Source of the DNA: JANMEB01 sp041740495 | Lineage (GTDB): Bacteria; Planctomycetota; Planctomycetia; Pirellulales; Pirellulaceae | Reading direction: 5' to 3' | DNA: 64,000 nucleotides | NCBI GenBank assembly: GCA_041740495.1 | Contig: JBGSLW010000260.1 | Location: 16,677 to 80,676, forward strand | In this document: positions 8,320 to 16,174 of the stretch, piece by piece | Numbering within the stretch: the stretch's first letter is position 1 | Layout: each line of letters opens with the position of its first letter | Program-made: the position numbers and the translations under genes | The notes under the pieces: model-generated | What the model saw: the letters and a program-made list of their open reading frames with translations, nothing else | Told to the model about the DNA's origin: nothing | Databases searched by the model: none

Positions 8320-9084
8320 ATGAGTTGGAGTCTGTTTCGCCGGAAGTCGCGGGCGGCCGCGATGCCCCCGCCTGGACTGCGAACCCAATTGCCGGATGCA
8401 ACGTCCGACGAGCTGGCAACGATTCGTAGTGTACGCATGTACACCATGACGTCTCCGGAGCGGATTCTGGCCTTGATCCGAGCCGTGCGGTATGTCGTCG
8501 AGCAACAAATTCCTGGCGACTTCGTCGAATGCGGCGTGTGGCGGGGAGGCAGCGTTCTGGCAATGCTCAGGACCCTCCGCGAGCTGGGGGACTGCCAACG
8601 CACGATCTGGATGTACGACACCTTTGAAGGGATGTCCCCGCCGACCGCCAGCGATGTCGACTTTCGAGGCAACGCGGCCGATGGGTTATTGGCCAGCCAG
8701 TCGCGCGAAGACCCCGACTCGATCTGGTGTTATTCGGCGCTCGAGGACGTTCGCCGGACTCTGGCGACCAGCGACTATCCCCAGGAACGACTGCGGTTCG
8801 TCCCCGGCCCGGTCGAGGCCACTTTGCCCAGCGGACCGCTGCCCAACTCGATCGCGCTCTTGCGGCTTGATACCGATTGGTACGAATCCACGCTTCTGGA
8901 AATGCAGGTGTTGTTCCCTCGGCTGGAAGACCGCGGCGTCTTGATCGTTGACGACTACGGCCATTGGCGTGGCTGCCGGCGCGCGGTGGATGAATACTTC
9001 TCGCAAGAACAGATCGGGATGTACCTGCACCGGATCGATTACACCGGCCGGATGGGAATCCACCGTCGATTGGCAGCAGCTTGA
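8320..9084 (+). CDS. TylF/MycF-family class I O-methyltransferase
   Basis: A 254-residue SAM-dependent methyltransferase of the macrocin O-methyltransferase family. It has DFVECGVWRGGS at about 67-78 (SAM loop), MYDTFEGM at about 98-105, LDTDWYEST, and LIVDDYGHWRG, whose acidic pair binds Mg2+. In surface-glycan clusters such enzymes methylate sugar hydroxyls. The ATG at 8320 was chosen because of a strong GGAGG nine bases upstream; the frame is open from 8260. The next gene starts 29 nt downstream, so the two are probably co-transcribed. Confidence 0.9.
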   Translation: MSWSLFRRKSRAAAMPPPGLRTQLPDATSDELATIRSVRMYTMTSPERILALIRAVRYVVEQQIPGDFVECGVWRGGSVLAMLRTLRELGDCQRTIWMYDTFEGMSPPTASDVDFRGNAADGLLASQSREDPDSIWCYSALEDVRRTLATSDYPQERLRFVPGPVEATLPSGPLPNSIALLRLDTDWYESTLLEMQVLFPRLEDRGVLIVDDYGHWRGCRRAVDEYFSQEQIGMYLHRIDYTGRMGIHRRLAAA

Positions 9085-9113
9085 ACAGGGTACGTTGCGG
9101 CGCGAAGGTCCTT

Positions 9114-10070
9114 ATGAAGTCCAGTTATCGTCCCAGCTCACGTTTGTTGAACATCGGATGCGGGGACCACTATCACCCGGACTGGTGCAACCTGGAGATT
9201 GCCAGTGCCGATCCCAGCGTGATTCTGCACGATATTCGCCGCGGGCTGCCGTTCGAATCGGCCTACTTCGATGCGGTCTACCATTCGCACGTCTTGGAGC
9301 ATCTGACGGCCGAAGACGGCGAACGATTTCTTTACGAATGTTTGCGTGTCCTCCGGCCGGGCGGTGTGTTGCGCATCGTCGTTCCCGATCTGGAGACGAT
9401 CGCCTCGCTGTATTTGGAGAAACTGAGGCGCGTTAACGAGCATCACGCGGCGACCGTCGCCGATTATTGTTGGATGAAACTGGAACTGCTCGACCAGATG
9501 GTCCGCGAGCAGTCCGGGGGACGAATGGGTCGCTATATGACCGACCCGAAAATCATCAACTCGGATTTCGTCCGCACTCGACTCGGTAGCGAATTCGCCC
9601 GGCTGCTGCCCAATCCGCAGTCGACGCCCAATCCGCAAGGCCAACCCCTCAAGTCGGTGCACGGCGGCTGGTGGCGCTCCCTGCGAACCGAAGTCGCTCG
9701 CACGGTCGTGCGCCTCCTGCTGGGACGGTCTGCCGAAAAGGCCTTTCGAACCGGCATCTTTCGCGACTCTGGCGAAGTCCACCGCTGGATGTACGACCGG
9801 TTTTCGCTCGCCCAGACCTGCCGCAAACTCGGGTTCATCCAGTTCAAGATCTGCGGACCGGAATCGAGCCGCATCCCCGAATTCCGCCACTACCGTTTGG
9901 ATACCTGCGACGGCGTCGTCCGCAAACCCGATTCGCTGTTCGTCGAATGCATTCGTCCACCCGCTTCGGCAGCGGCTTCTCTCGCCCCAATGTCGTCCTC
10001 TCGAGTTTCCGAGTCGGACCCCGCGCCCCATGCCGCCTTCGCCACGACACAATCTCCGAATGCCGCCTGA
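9114..10070 (+). CDS. SAM-dependent methyltransferase (Methyltransf_11-like)
   Basis: A 318-residue class I methyltransferase. Residues 11-20 (LLNIGCGDHY) form motif I. YHSHVLEHL and LRVLRPGGVLRIVVPDLE are the later motifs of the predicted SAM-dependent methyltransferase group found in polysaccharide loci. A long insert between about 115 and 215 contains basic residues and may bind the acceptor. The ATG at 9114 has AAGG upstream; a TTG at 9081 overlapping the previous stop is an alternative. The acceptor is unknown. The Ser/Ala-rich C-terminal 35 residues look disordered. Confidence 0.85.
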   Translation: MKSSYRPSSRLLNIGCGDHYHPDWCNLEIASADPSVILHDIRRGLPFESAYFDAVYHSHVLEHLTAEDGERFLYECLRVLRPGGVLRIVVPDLETIASLYLEKLRRVNEHHAATVADYCWMKLELLDQMVREQSGGRMGRYMTDPKIINSDFVRTRLGSEFARLLPNPQSTPNPQGQPLKSVHGGWWRSLRTEVARTVVRLLLGRSAEKAFRTGIFRDSGEVHRWMYDRFSLAQTCRKLGFIQFKICGPESSRIPEFRHYRLDTCDGVVRKPDSLFVECIRPPASAAASLAPMSSSRVSESDPAPHAAFATTQSPNAA

Positions 10071-10285
10071 ACGCCTGCGCACAGACCTATCACGTTGGCC
10101 AGCACAATCCGTAAACGTTCACGAGCCCGGGATCTTATTCGTCTTTCAGTTGATTCGGCATTGGACAACAAAATGGCAAGTTTCGAAAAGCGGGCCGTTC
10201 CACCTGGAAATCGAGCCACGTCCGGGATTCCCTGGCAAGCGAACAACATTTGCCCGGTCCGCCGGCGATGCCGCGAGCAATCTTG

Positions 10286-10684
10286 GATGCCTCGGGGTTC
10301 ATCCCCGAGGAGCAATCACGTTTAGCCTACGAACGACCCACCCTTCACTCTCCTTCGGCCGAGCTGCCGACATTCTACTTCAGAGCGGCATTCCGAGGCC
10401 GAAACGAGTGGTGCGTCGGTGCAGCAACGCGTCCGCTCGACCGGCAGCCGACCCGTACCAACCGCAGATCGGCCAGATTCGCGCAGATTACTCAAACCCC
10501 GCCTTTTAGTGTACATGTGTATACTTACTGCTGGTCGTGAGAAGCCAGAAGACCGCAGACCACCTTCTGACTTTCCTTCTTTCTCTGTTTCCTCCGTTTG
10601 CTCCTGTTCCAATCTTCTTTTCTTGAACAGGAGGCAACGAGGGAAACGGAGGAAGATCGTCACCCCTTCATGGAACTCTTCGAG
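10286..10684. repeat. 0.4-kb duplicated non-coding element, copy 1
   Basis: This 399-bp copy aligns over its full length with 10926-11315, by eye at well over 80 percent identity. It begins with the dispersed palindrome GATGCCTCGGGGTTCATC (10286-10330) and contains CGGCCGAGCTGCCGACATTC and CCAACCGCAGATCGGCCAG. It also carries the 18-bp motif AGTGTACATGTGTATACT (10508-10525), then a hairpin built on CCTCCGTTTGCTCCTGTTC, ending GGAACTCTTCGA. Copy 1 has an extra insertion in the right hairpin arm. Confidence 0.88.
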
Positions 10685-10925
10685 GTTTTCAAGATTGGAG
10701 CATCGTTCCCGGGGCACCCCGGAAACGGGAGTGGAGCATCATACGGAGCGTGATACGGAGCGTGAAGGGTTACGGGAAGAGCGGATGAAGAGGACGCAGG
10801 AAGAGGGGAAGGGTTGCCGGACTGTTAGAACGTCGGGTGGTCAACAATTGACGCGACCAATACTCCGGTAACCCTTCCCGTATTCCCCGTCTCCCGTATT
10901 CCCCGTCTCCTTCCCTCCGACTTCA

Positions 10926-11315
10926 GATGCCTCGGGGTTCATCCCCGCGGAGCGGTCACGTTCAACCTACAGACGCGACCCACCCTTCACTCTTTTCGGC
11001 CGAGCTGCCGACATTCTACTTCAGAGCGGCTTCCCGAGGCTGAAACCAATGGTGCGTCCGTGCAGCAACGCGTCCGCTCAACCGGCAGCCGAGCTGGACC
11101 AACCGCAGATCGGCCAGATTCGCGCAGATTACTCGAAGCCCGCACATTAGTGTACATTTGTTTCCTTACTTCTGGTCGTGAAAAGAATGGAAACCGCAGA
11201 TCATCTTCTGACTTTCTATCTCTCTCTGTTTCCTCCGTTTGCTCCTGTTCCAATCTCTTTTTCTTGAACAGGAGGCAACGGAGGAAGATCGTCACCCCTT
11301 CATGGAACTCTTCGA
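10926..11315. repeat. 0.4-kb duplicated non-coding element, copy 2
   Basis: This 390-bp copy aligns with 10286-10684. The hairpin arms here are 11232-11250 and 11266-11284 with two mismatches. Its right end lies 157 bp before the start of the RAYT-like gene. The AGTGTAC motif is decayed (AGTGTACATTTGTTTCCT). Confidence 0.88.
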
Positions 11316-11472
11316 AGAGTACGGGAAAGTACGGGAAGGGTTACAGGAAAAAAAAGCGCCGAAATTTTTGGGCTGCCGGATTTCCAGGGACCAAACGTGT
11401 CCGGGACCGGCGCCAGAATAGCCATCCTGATTTAGTGAATTTTGTGGTTCGATCCAGGTTGGGAGGTGTCTT

Positions 11473-12654
11473 GTGGCAAATCCTCGCAGTTACATTGTCG
11501 ATCCGTGCTTGGTCCAAGTGCTCCATGTCTACAACCGCTGCGTCCGCCGCGCATTTCTGTGCGGCGCCGACTCGGTCTCCGATCGCGACTACTCCCACCG
11601 CAAGGAGTGGGTCTGGCAGCGGCTCGAGTTCCTCACCGGCATATTCGCCTTTGACATCGCCACCTACGCGGTGATGAGCAACCACTTCCACTTGGTGGTC
11701 CGCAGCCGACCAGATATCGTCGCCAGTTGGACCGATGAGGAAGTCGCAATCCGCAACCTGCGGTTGCAGGGGAAGAACTGGTTTCGACGAGACGGAACTC
11801 TCCGCAAATCGGCCGCAGCCCAGATCGACCGGATTGTCGGCAATCCGGATGAGGTCCAGCGGCTGCGGCGAAAGCTGTCCGATTTGAGCAGCCTGATGGC
11901 GTATTTCGACCGCAACCTGGCCGCCCGAGCCAATCGAGAGGACGAAGTCACCGGTGCATTCTGGGAGGGGACGTTTCGGGCTGAGTTGCTCCACGATGAG
12001 GCCTCGCTCCTGGCCTGCATGGCTTACGTCGATCTCAACCCGATCCGAGCGATGTTGGCTCAATCGCTGGAAGAATCGGACTACACCGGAGCGTTTGACC
12101 GCATTGGGGAACTGCGGAGTCAGCTGGCCACAGGGGAGTTCCCCGACAATCCTGTTCCGGACGTTGTGCAGGCAATCTCCGCGGGGACACACACCGCGGA
12201 GACACCGCGTGCGGAAACTCCTCCGGATCCATGCGACAACGCCCCAAGTCCCTGCAAGGTGTCGACTTTGGACCGGGCGACCTCGGAATGGGCGACTTTC
12301 GCGTGGGAACGAGCGAATCAGCCCACAATTGGCTGGCTCGCACCGATCGAACTGGACCCGCGGCAAGTAGGCCTGGACATTGACCGTAGCGGCCGGCGCC
12401 CCAGTTGCCGAGGGTTTCTGCCGATATCGCTGGTCAAATATCTGCAGATCGTCGACTGGGCGGGACGCCAGGTTCGACCGGACAAACGGGGCGCGATTCC
12501 GGAAGACGCCCCGCCGATCTTGGCTCGTTTGGGGATCGACTCGGAGGCCTTTCTGCAATCGATCTTGGGCTTGAGTGAACGAGACCGCTATTTCCGAAAA
12601 ACCGAACGTCAGGGAATCCCAGATCGAGATTTTTCGATCGCCCAATCAGCCTAG
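11473..12654 (+). CDS. RAYT-like HUH transposase (TnpA-REP class)
   Basis: A 393-residue single-strand transposase of the Y1/HUH type. The paired histidines are HFH at 71-73 (VMSNHFHLVVRSRPD) and the nucleophile is Tyr185 in AYVDLNPIRA, the usual order for REP-associated tyrosine transposases. At 393 residues it is longer than typical RAYTs (about 150-250); the extra length is an insert before the Tyr motif and a C-terminal domain of about 170 residues of unknown role. The GTG start at 11473 is preceded by GGGAGG at an ideal distance. No frameshift is visible, so it is probably active or recently active. Duplicated palindrome-bearing DNA lies directly upstream, matching the known habit of RAYTs to sit among the repeats they mobilise. 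Confidence 0.86.
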   Translation: MANPRSYIVDPCLVQVLHVYNRCVRRAFLCGADSVSDRDYSHRKEWVWQRLEFLTGIFAFDIATYAVMSNHFHLVVRSRPDIVASWTDEEVAIRNLRLQGKNWFRRDGTLRKSAAAQIDRIVGNPDEVQRLRRKLSDLSSLMAYFDRNLAARANREDEVTGAFWEGTFRAELLHDEASLLACMAYVDLNPIRAMLAQSLEESDYTGAFDRIGELRSQLATGEFPDNPVPDVVQAISAGTHTAETPRAETPPDPCDNAPSPCKVSTLDRATSEWATFAWERANQPTIGWLAPIELDPRQVGLDIDRSGRRPSCRGFLPISLVKYLQIVDWAGRQVRPDKRGAIPEDAPPILARLGIDSEAFLQSILGLSERDRYFRKTERQGIPDRDFSIAQSA

Positions 12655-13280
12655 CGAATGATCAGCGTGGCAGCGCAATCGAGCAAGCGACTGCCCGCGC
12701 GCCACCCAATGCGTCTCCCATTTCGCGGTGCGCCACCCCACGGCCCAACTTCGTTAAGCGGAGAAATCTTCGAACGGTGGAGGTCGGGGCGTTAACGAAG
12801 CGCGAGGCGTTAATTACTTCCCGTATTCCTTGAATGTAGTTTGGTAAAGTTCCGCCGCATCGGCTGGTCACTGCGGCAGATTCTTGGTTGTGCAACCACC
12901 CTCAGACGATCCGACCAAGTCACCAGCCCCAAATAATCCGGCAACCCTTCCAGTAATCTTCGCTTCCCGGCAGCCATTCCCGTCGCTTTTCCCTTTTCTC
13001 TCCGCCGTACTCCGTTTCCGGTAACCCTTCCCGTCGCTCTCTCCCGTCGCTTTTGCTTCCCTCCCGTCCCCCTCGCTTTCCCGTCGCTTCCAACCGGAGC
13101 GACAACGGCCCGGAGTCCATCGCCAAAGCAATCCGCCGCTACAGTGAGCACATGGGCGCGGAGATGCTTTATATTGGGCCACGGAGCCCCTGGGAGAACC
13201 GTGACGCGGAATCGTTCTCTCATCACACCAGGTACAGAAAGCGGGGGCACCTCAAGTGAGTTGCCCATAGTGCGGAAAAC
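12655..13280. other. Non-coding interval between RAYT and the PKS operon
   Basis: This stretch holds C/T-rich low-complexity DNA with repeated CCCGTCGCTTTT-like words (about 12960-13090), the CCGGTAACCCTTCCCGT word (13021) and a transposase scrap (13098-13217). Nothing else could be supported. Confidence 0.65.
13098..13217 (+). pseudogene. Remnant of an IS3-family transposase integrase core
   Basis: About 40 codons read SDNGPESIAKAIRRYSEHMG, then LYIGPRSPWENRDAESF. This matches the segment of IS3-type DDE integrase cores around the second Asp (DNGPE) to the third acid (PWENxxxESF), where family members usually read SDNGPEF and SPWENGYVESF. Nothing upstream or downstream continues the fold, and the frame closes at 13259. 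It is a dead fragment and marks past insertion next to the PKS operon. Confidence 0.75.
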
Positions 13281-14117
13281 ATGATCGAAATTCCGTCGGT
13301 TCAAAAGAAAGTCATTCGAAACCACTACGATTTCACCACACTGTTTTATCGGCTGTTTTGGGGCCCCCACATCCATCACGGGTACTGGGAGGGATCGGAA
13401 TCCCCGGCGCGAGCCCAAGTTCAACTGACCGAACGCTTGGCCAGAATGGCGGAGATTGAACCAGGAAGCCGAGTTTATGATATCGGTTGTGGAATGGGTG
13501 GGTCGAGTGTTTGGTTGTCGCGGCACCTGGGATGCCATGTCACTGGAATCACGCTCAGCCCGATTCAAACACGGTGGGCCAGTTGTTCCGCGGCCTTGCG
13601 GCGTATTCGACCTCGCCCTACCTTTCGTTGTGCCGATGCGGAAACCGTCGAATTGCCCGCCGCGTCCGGCGATTTGGTTTGGAGCATCGAGTGCACGGAG
13701 CATTTATTCGACAAACCCGCCTTTTTTCGCAACGCCGCCGGTTGGTTGCGGCCGCGTGGTCGATTCGCCTTGTGTGCGTGGCTGGCGGGTGATTCACCGC
13801 TCAGCGCTTCCCAGGTCAACCAAGCGCAGAGCGTCTGCCAAGGGATGTTCTGTCCCTCGTTGGGCAGTGCTGCAGATTATGTTCAATGGCTGCGGGACGC
13901 GGGTTTCGAAATCCGGTCGCAGGGAATTTGGACACGTCAAGTCGAGCGGACTTGGGAAATCTGCCTGCAGCGTGTCCATCGCTCCGGCGTCAAATACCTT
14001 GCACGTTTGCTGGGGAAGAATCACGTTTTGTTTCTAGACCATTTTCAAGCAATTCTGACCGCGTATCGCTCGGGCGCAATGGAGTACGGCTTCTTCATTG
14101 CCGAGAAACAGGCCTGA
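13281..14117 (+). CDS. SAM-dependent methyltransferase (MPBQ/tocopherol MT or sterol MT-like)
   Basis: A 278-residue class I methyltransferase. VYDIGCGMGGSSVWLS is the SAM-binding loop (about 65-80), HVTGITLSPIQ follows, and SIECTEHLFDKPAFF with WLRPRGRFALCAWL completes the fold. The first 45 residues (HYDFTTLFYRLFWGPHIHHG) are typical of the branch that methylates quinones, sterols and tocopherol precursors (YDxxxxxYxxxWGxxxHxG), fitting a lipophilic aromatic substrate. It is the first gene of a rightward operon and overlaps the next gene by about 20 nt if that gene starts at 14098. It could methylate the product of the type III PKS at the end of the operon. Confidence 0.85.
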   Translation: MIEIPSVQKKVIRNHYDFTTLFYRLFWGPHIHHGYWEGSESPARAQVQLTERLARMAEIEPGSRVYDIGCGMGGSSVWLSRHLGCHVTGITLSPIQTRWASCSAALRRIRPRPTFRCADAETVELPAASGDLVWSIECTEHLFDKPAFFRNAAGWLRPRGRFALCAWLAGDSPLSASQVNQAQSVCQGMFCPSLGSAADYVQWLRDAGFEIRSQGIWTRQVERTWEICLQRVHRSGVKYLARLLGKNHVLFLDHFQAILTAYRSGAMEYGFFIAEKQA

Positions 14118-14889
14118 CCCAATAGAAATTGCAATAACCATTTTCCGACCGCTGAACACCTACGCTCGCCATCAACAACCGGAGCTCATGGATGATCCGG
14201 AGCTGGATCCCGTTGCGCACCGCCAAGCTTTGGCGGGATTGCGACGGATCAATGATTGGAGTCGGTCAGCGTCAACCTTGTGGCAAGCCATTGCGACGGA
14301 AGTAACGACGGAAGGCACGATACGGCCGTTGCGAATTCTCGATCTTGGTTCGGGGGGCGGCGACACGGCGATTCAGCTCGCCGAATTAGCCAAGCGGGCT
14401 CACCGACCCGTGCAAATCACCGGCTGCGATATCAGTCCAACGGCGATTGACTATGCGATCGAGCAAACCGCGAGCGCAAAATTTACCAACGTTTCATTCC
14501 ATCAAGGCAATGTACTGCAAGCACCCTGGCCGGAGTCCCGGTATGACGTCGTCATGTGCAGTTTGTTCTTGCATCACCTCTCGCCGTTGGATGCCGTATC
14601 GCTGCTTCGCCGTATGAACGCTGCTGCAGAAAAACTCGTGTTGGTCCACGATCTGCGACGTTCCCACGTGGGGTACTGGCTGGCTTGGTTCGGTTGCCGT
14701 TTACTTTCCCGCAGCCGCGTCGTGCACGTGGACGGCCCCAGATCGGTCGAGGGCGCCTACACCGCGCGGGAGGCGGAGGAATTGGCCGTCCGGGCTGGCT
14801 TGGCAAACGTGCGAATTCACTACCGATGGCCTCAGCGTTTTTTGTTGCTGGCCCGTCCCGGGGGGAAGGGCGATGGTGGACTCGATTAA
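14098..14889 (+). CDS. SAM-dependent methyltransferase of the type III PKS operon
   Basis: A class I methyltransferase with ILDLGSGGGDTAIQLAE (motif I) at about 81-97, GCDISPTAIDYA, VVMCSLFLHHLSP and EKLVLVHDLRRS. It belongs to the group regularly encoded beside a geranylgeranyl-reductase-like flavoprotein and a chalcone-synthase-like enzyme. The start is uncertain. TTG at 14098 gives 263 residues and includes RHQQPELMDDPELD, which looks like conserved sequence; ATG at 14188 (233 residues) has a GGAG only three bases upstream. It overlaps the next gene by 17 nt. It probably O- or C-methylates a polyketide ring. Confidence 0.82.
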   Translation: MPRNRPDPIEIAITIFRPLNTYARHQQPELMDDPELDPVAHRQALAGLRRINDWSRSASTLWQAIATEVTTEGTIRPLRILDLGSGGGDTAIQLAELAKRAHRPVQITGCDISPTAIDYAIEQTASAKFTNVSFHQGNVLQAPWPESRYDVVMCSLFLHHLSPLDAVSLLRRMNAAAEKLVLVHDLRRSHVGYWLAWFGCRLLSRSRVVHVDGPRSVEGAYTAREAEELAVRAGLANVRIHYRWPQRFLLLARPGGKGDGGLD

Positions 14890-16174
14890 CCGCCTCGACG
14901 GCCGACGTTTCGACGTGGTGATCATTGGCGCCGGCGTAGCGGGGTCACTGGCTGCGATCCTTTGTGCGCGCGCAGGGCTCGAAACACTGTTGCTCGATCG
15001 CCAGCGATTTCCACGTTCGAAAGTCTGCGGCTGCTGCCTCAACGGCCGCGCCCTGCAGCTTCTGCGCCGCGCGGGGCTCGAGCCCCGCCTGAACGAGCTC
15101 GGTCCGTGCCGGACATCTCGGTTGGCGATTCGCTATTCAACCCACCGACTCGATCTGCCGCTACCGGAAGGTTGGGCTGTTTCGCGGGAGGCGTTGGACG
15201 CGAGCCTTGTGCGCGAGGCCGTAGCAGCGGGTTGTCAGTTTCGCGACAACGTCACGGCGACGGTGACGCCGTATCCCTGGGAAGTGGATCGCGGCGCGAA
15301 CCCCGCTGTTCCAACTCGGCAACAAGCGAAATCGGACCGAAGCCTGCCAGAGGATCGGTGTATTTTATTGAGACCTTCTGCGGTGGAGCGCACAGAGCGG
15401 GCGGCGACTCAAGACTCGAGCCCGCTGCAGCCAACCCGTGCGTCCATTCGCACGCTGGCGCGCGTCGTCTTGGCCTGCGATGGACTTGCCCATCCCAGCT
15501 TGCAACGCCTGGCGGGATTCCACGACCAGGCTCGCGCGGGTTCCCGGATCGGCATGGGGGCCGTATTTCCGCGCAGCCGCGCGGACGACTGGCTGCGGCC
15601 TGGTGAGATCCTGATGGCGATCGCCCCATTTGGGTACGCCGGTTTAGTTGAGATTGAGAATCAGCGTTTGAACCTGGCGGCGGCGATCGATCCCAACCAA
15701 CTCCGTCGCACCAAATCACCGACTGAAACGCTGGTCACTCTATTTCGAGCCGCTGGCCTTCCCGTCCCGCAAGGGCTACCGGAATCCTCCCTGAAGGGCA
15801 CGGTCAAGTTGACGCGAACTTCGGCCCGCGTGGCCAGTCACCGCCTGCTGCTGCTGGGGGATTCGACGGGTTACGTCGAACCGTTTAGCGGCGAAGGGAT
15901 GGCCTGGGCGCTGGCAGCCGCGGCTGCCAGTTTACCGCTCGTCGTCTCTGGCGTCCGCGAGGGTTGGTCCGAAACACTGATACGACGCTGGGAAAATGTG
16001 TTGGATGCGGTCGTCCGGCGCGAACAGCGCACCTGTCGCCTGCTGACGGCGGCCATGCACCACACCTGGCTGCTGCCCCCGCTGATCTCGTTCTGTCGCG
16101 TTTTTCCCAGCGTGTCACGCAATCTCATCGTTCGCATCAATCGTCTGCCATCCGCGCTGGAGCCTTGTCCATGA
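14873..16174 (+). CDS. FAD-dependent oxidoreductase (geranylgeranyl reductase/halogenase superfamily)
   Basis: A 433-residue flavoprotein. DVVIIGAGVAGSLAA places the FAD dinucleotide motif GxGxxG at 19-24. LLLDRQRFPRSKVCGCCL is the family's second conserved block, and LLLLGDSTGYVEPFSGEGM carries the GD motif contacting the FAD ribityl chain. Such enzymes hydroxylate or reduce lipophilic substrates; in this gene context a ring hydroxylase forming a quinol or quinone is plausible. A basic, poorly conserved insert at about 140-190 is unusual. It overlaps the methyltransferase gene by 17 nt and the PKS gene by 4 nt. Confidence 0.87.
   Translation: MVDSINRLDGRRFDVVIIGAGVAGSLAAILCARAGLETLLLDRQRFPRSKVCGCCLNGRALQLLRRAGLEPRLNELGPCRTSRLAIRYSTHRLDLPLPEGWAVSREALDASLVREAVAAGCQFRDNVTATVTPYPWEVDRGANPAVPTRQQAKSDRSLPEDRCILLRPSAVERTERAATQDSSPLQPTRASIRTLARVVLACDGLAHPSLQRLAGFHDQARAGSRIGMGAVFPRSRADDWLRPGEILMAIAPFGYAGLVEIENQRLNLAAAIDPNQLRRTKSPTETLVTLFRAAGLPVPQGLPESSLKGTVKLTRTSARVASHRLLLLGDSTGYVEPFSGEGMAWALAAAAASLPLVVSGVREGWSETLIRRWENVLDAVVRREQRTCRLLTAAMHHTWLLPPLISFCRVFPSVSRNLIVRINRLPSALEPCP

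Larger units (their letters stand above)
10071..11472. other. 1.4-kb non-coding repeat zone upstream of the RAYT gene
   Basis: No coding sequence is supported. The interval contains a 0.4-kb element present twice (10286-10684 and 10926-11315), each copy led by a GATGCCTCGGGG palindrome. Between and after them are C/T-rich stretches with the recurring word CCGGTAACCCTTCCCGT (10866 forward, about 10765 and 11334 reversed) and a short tandem CCCGTATTCCCCGTCTC at about 10878-10911. The same word returns at 12943, 13021 and 60922. Confidence 0.75.

Noticed and set aside
8428..8445. Third copy of the AGTGTAC near-palindrome
   Set aside because: It lies in the coding sequence of the TylF-like protein and encodes residues (VRMYTMTSP) expected for the family, so the resemblance is probably chance.
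10419..10871. Possible small gene in the duplicated element
   Set aside because: The corresponding frame in the second copy (11060-11674) diverges after the repeat, and the two translations differ more than the DNA does; conservation is in DNA structure and not in protein.
11440..11475. tRNA-like T-loop (GGTTCGATCC)
   Set aside because: No acceptor or anticodon stems can be formed around it.
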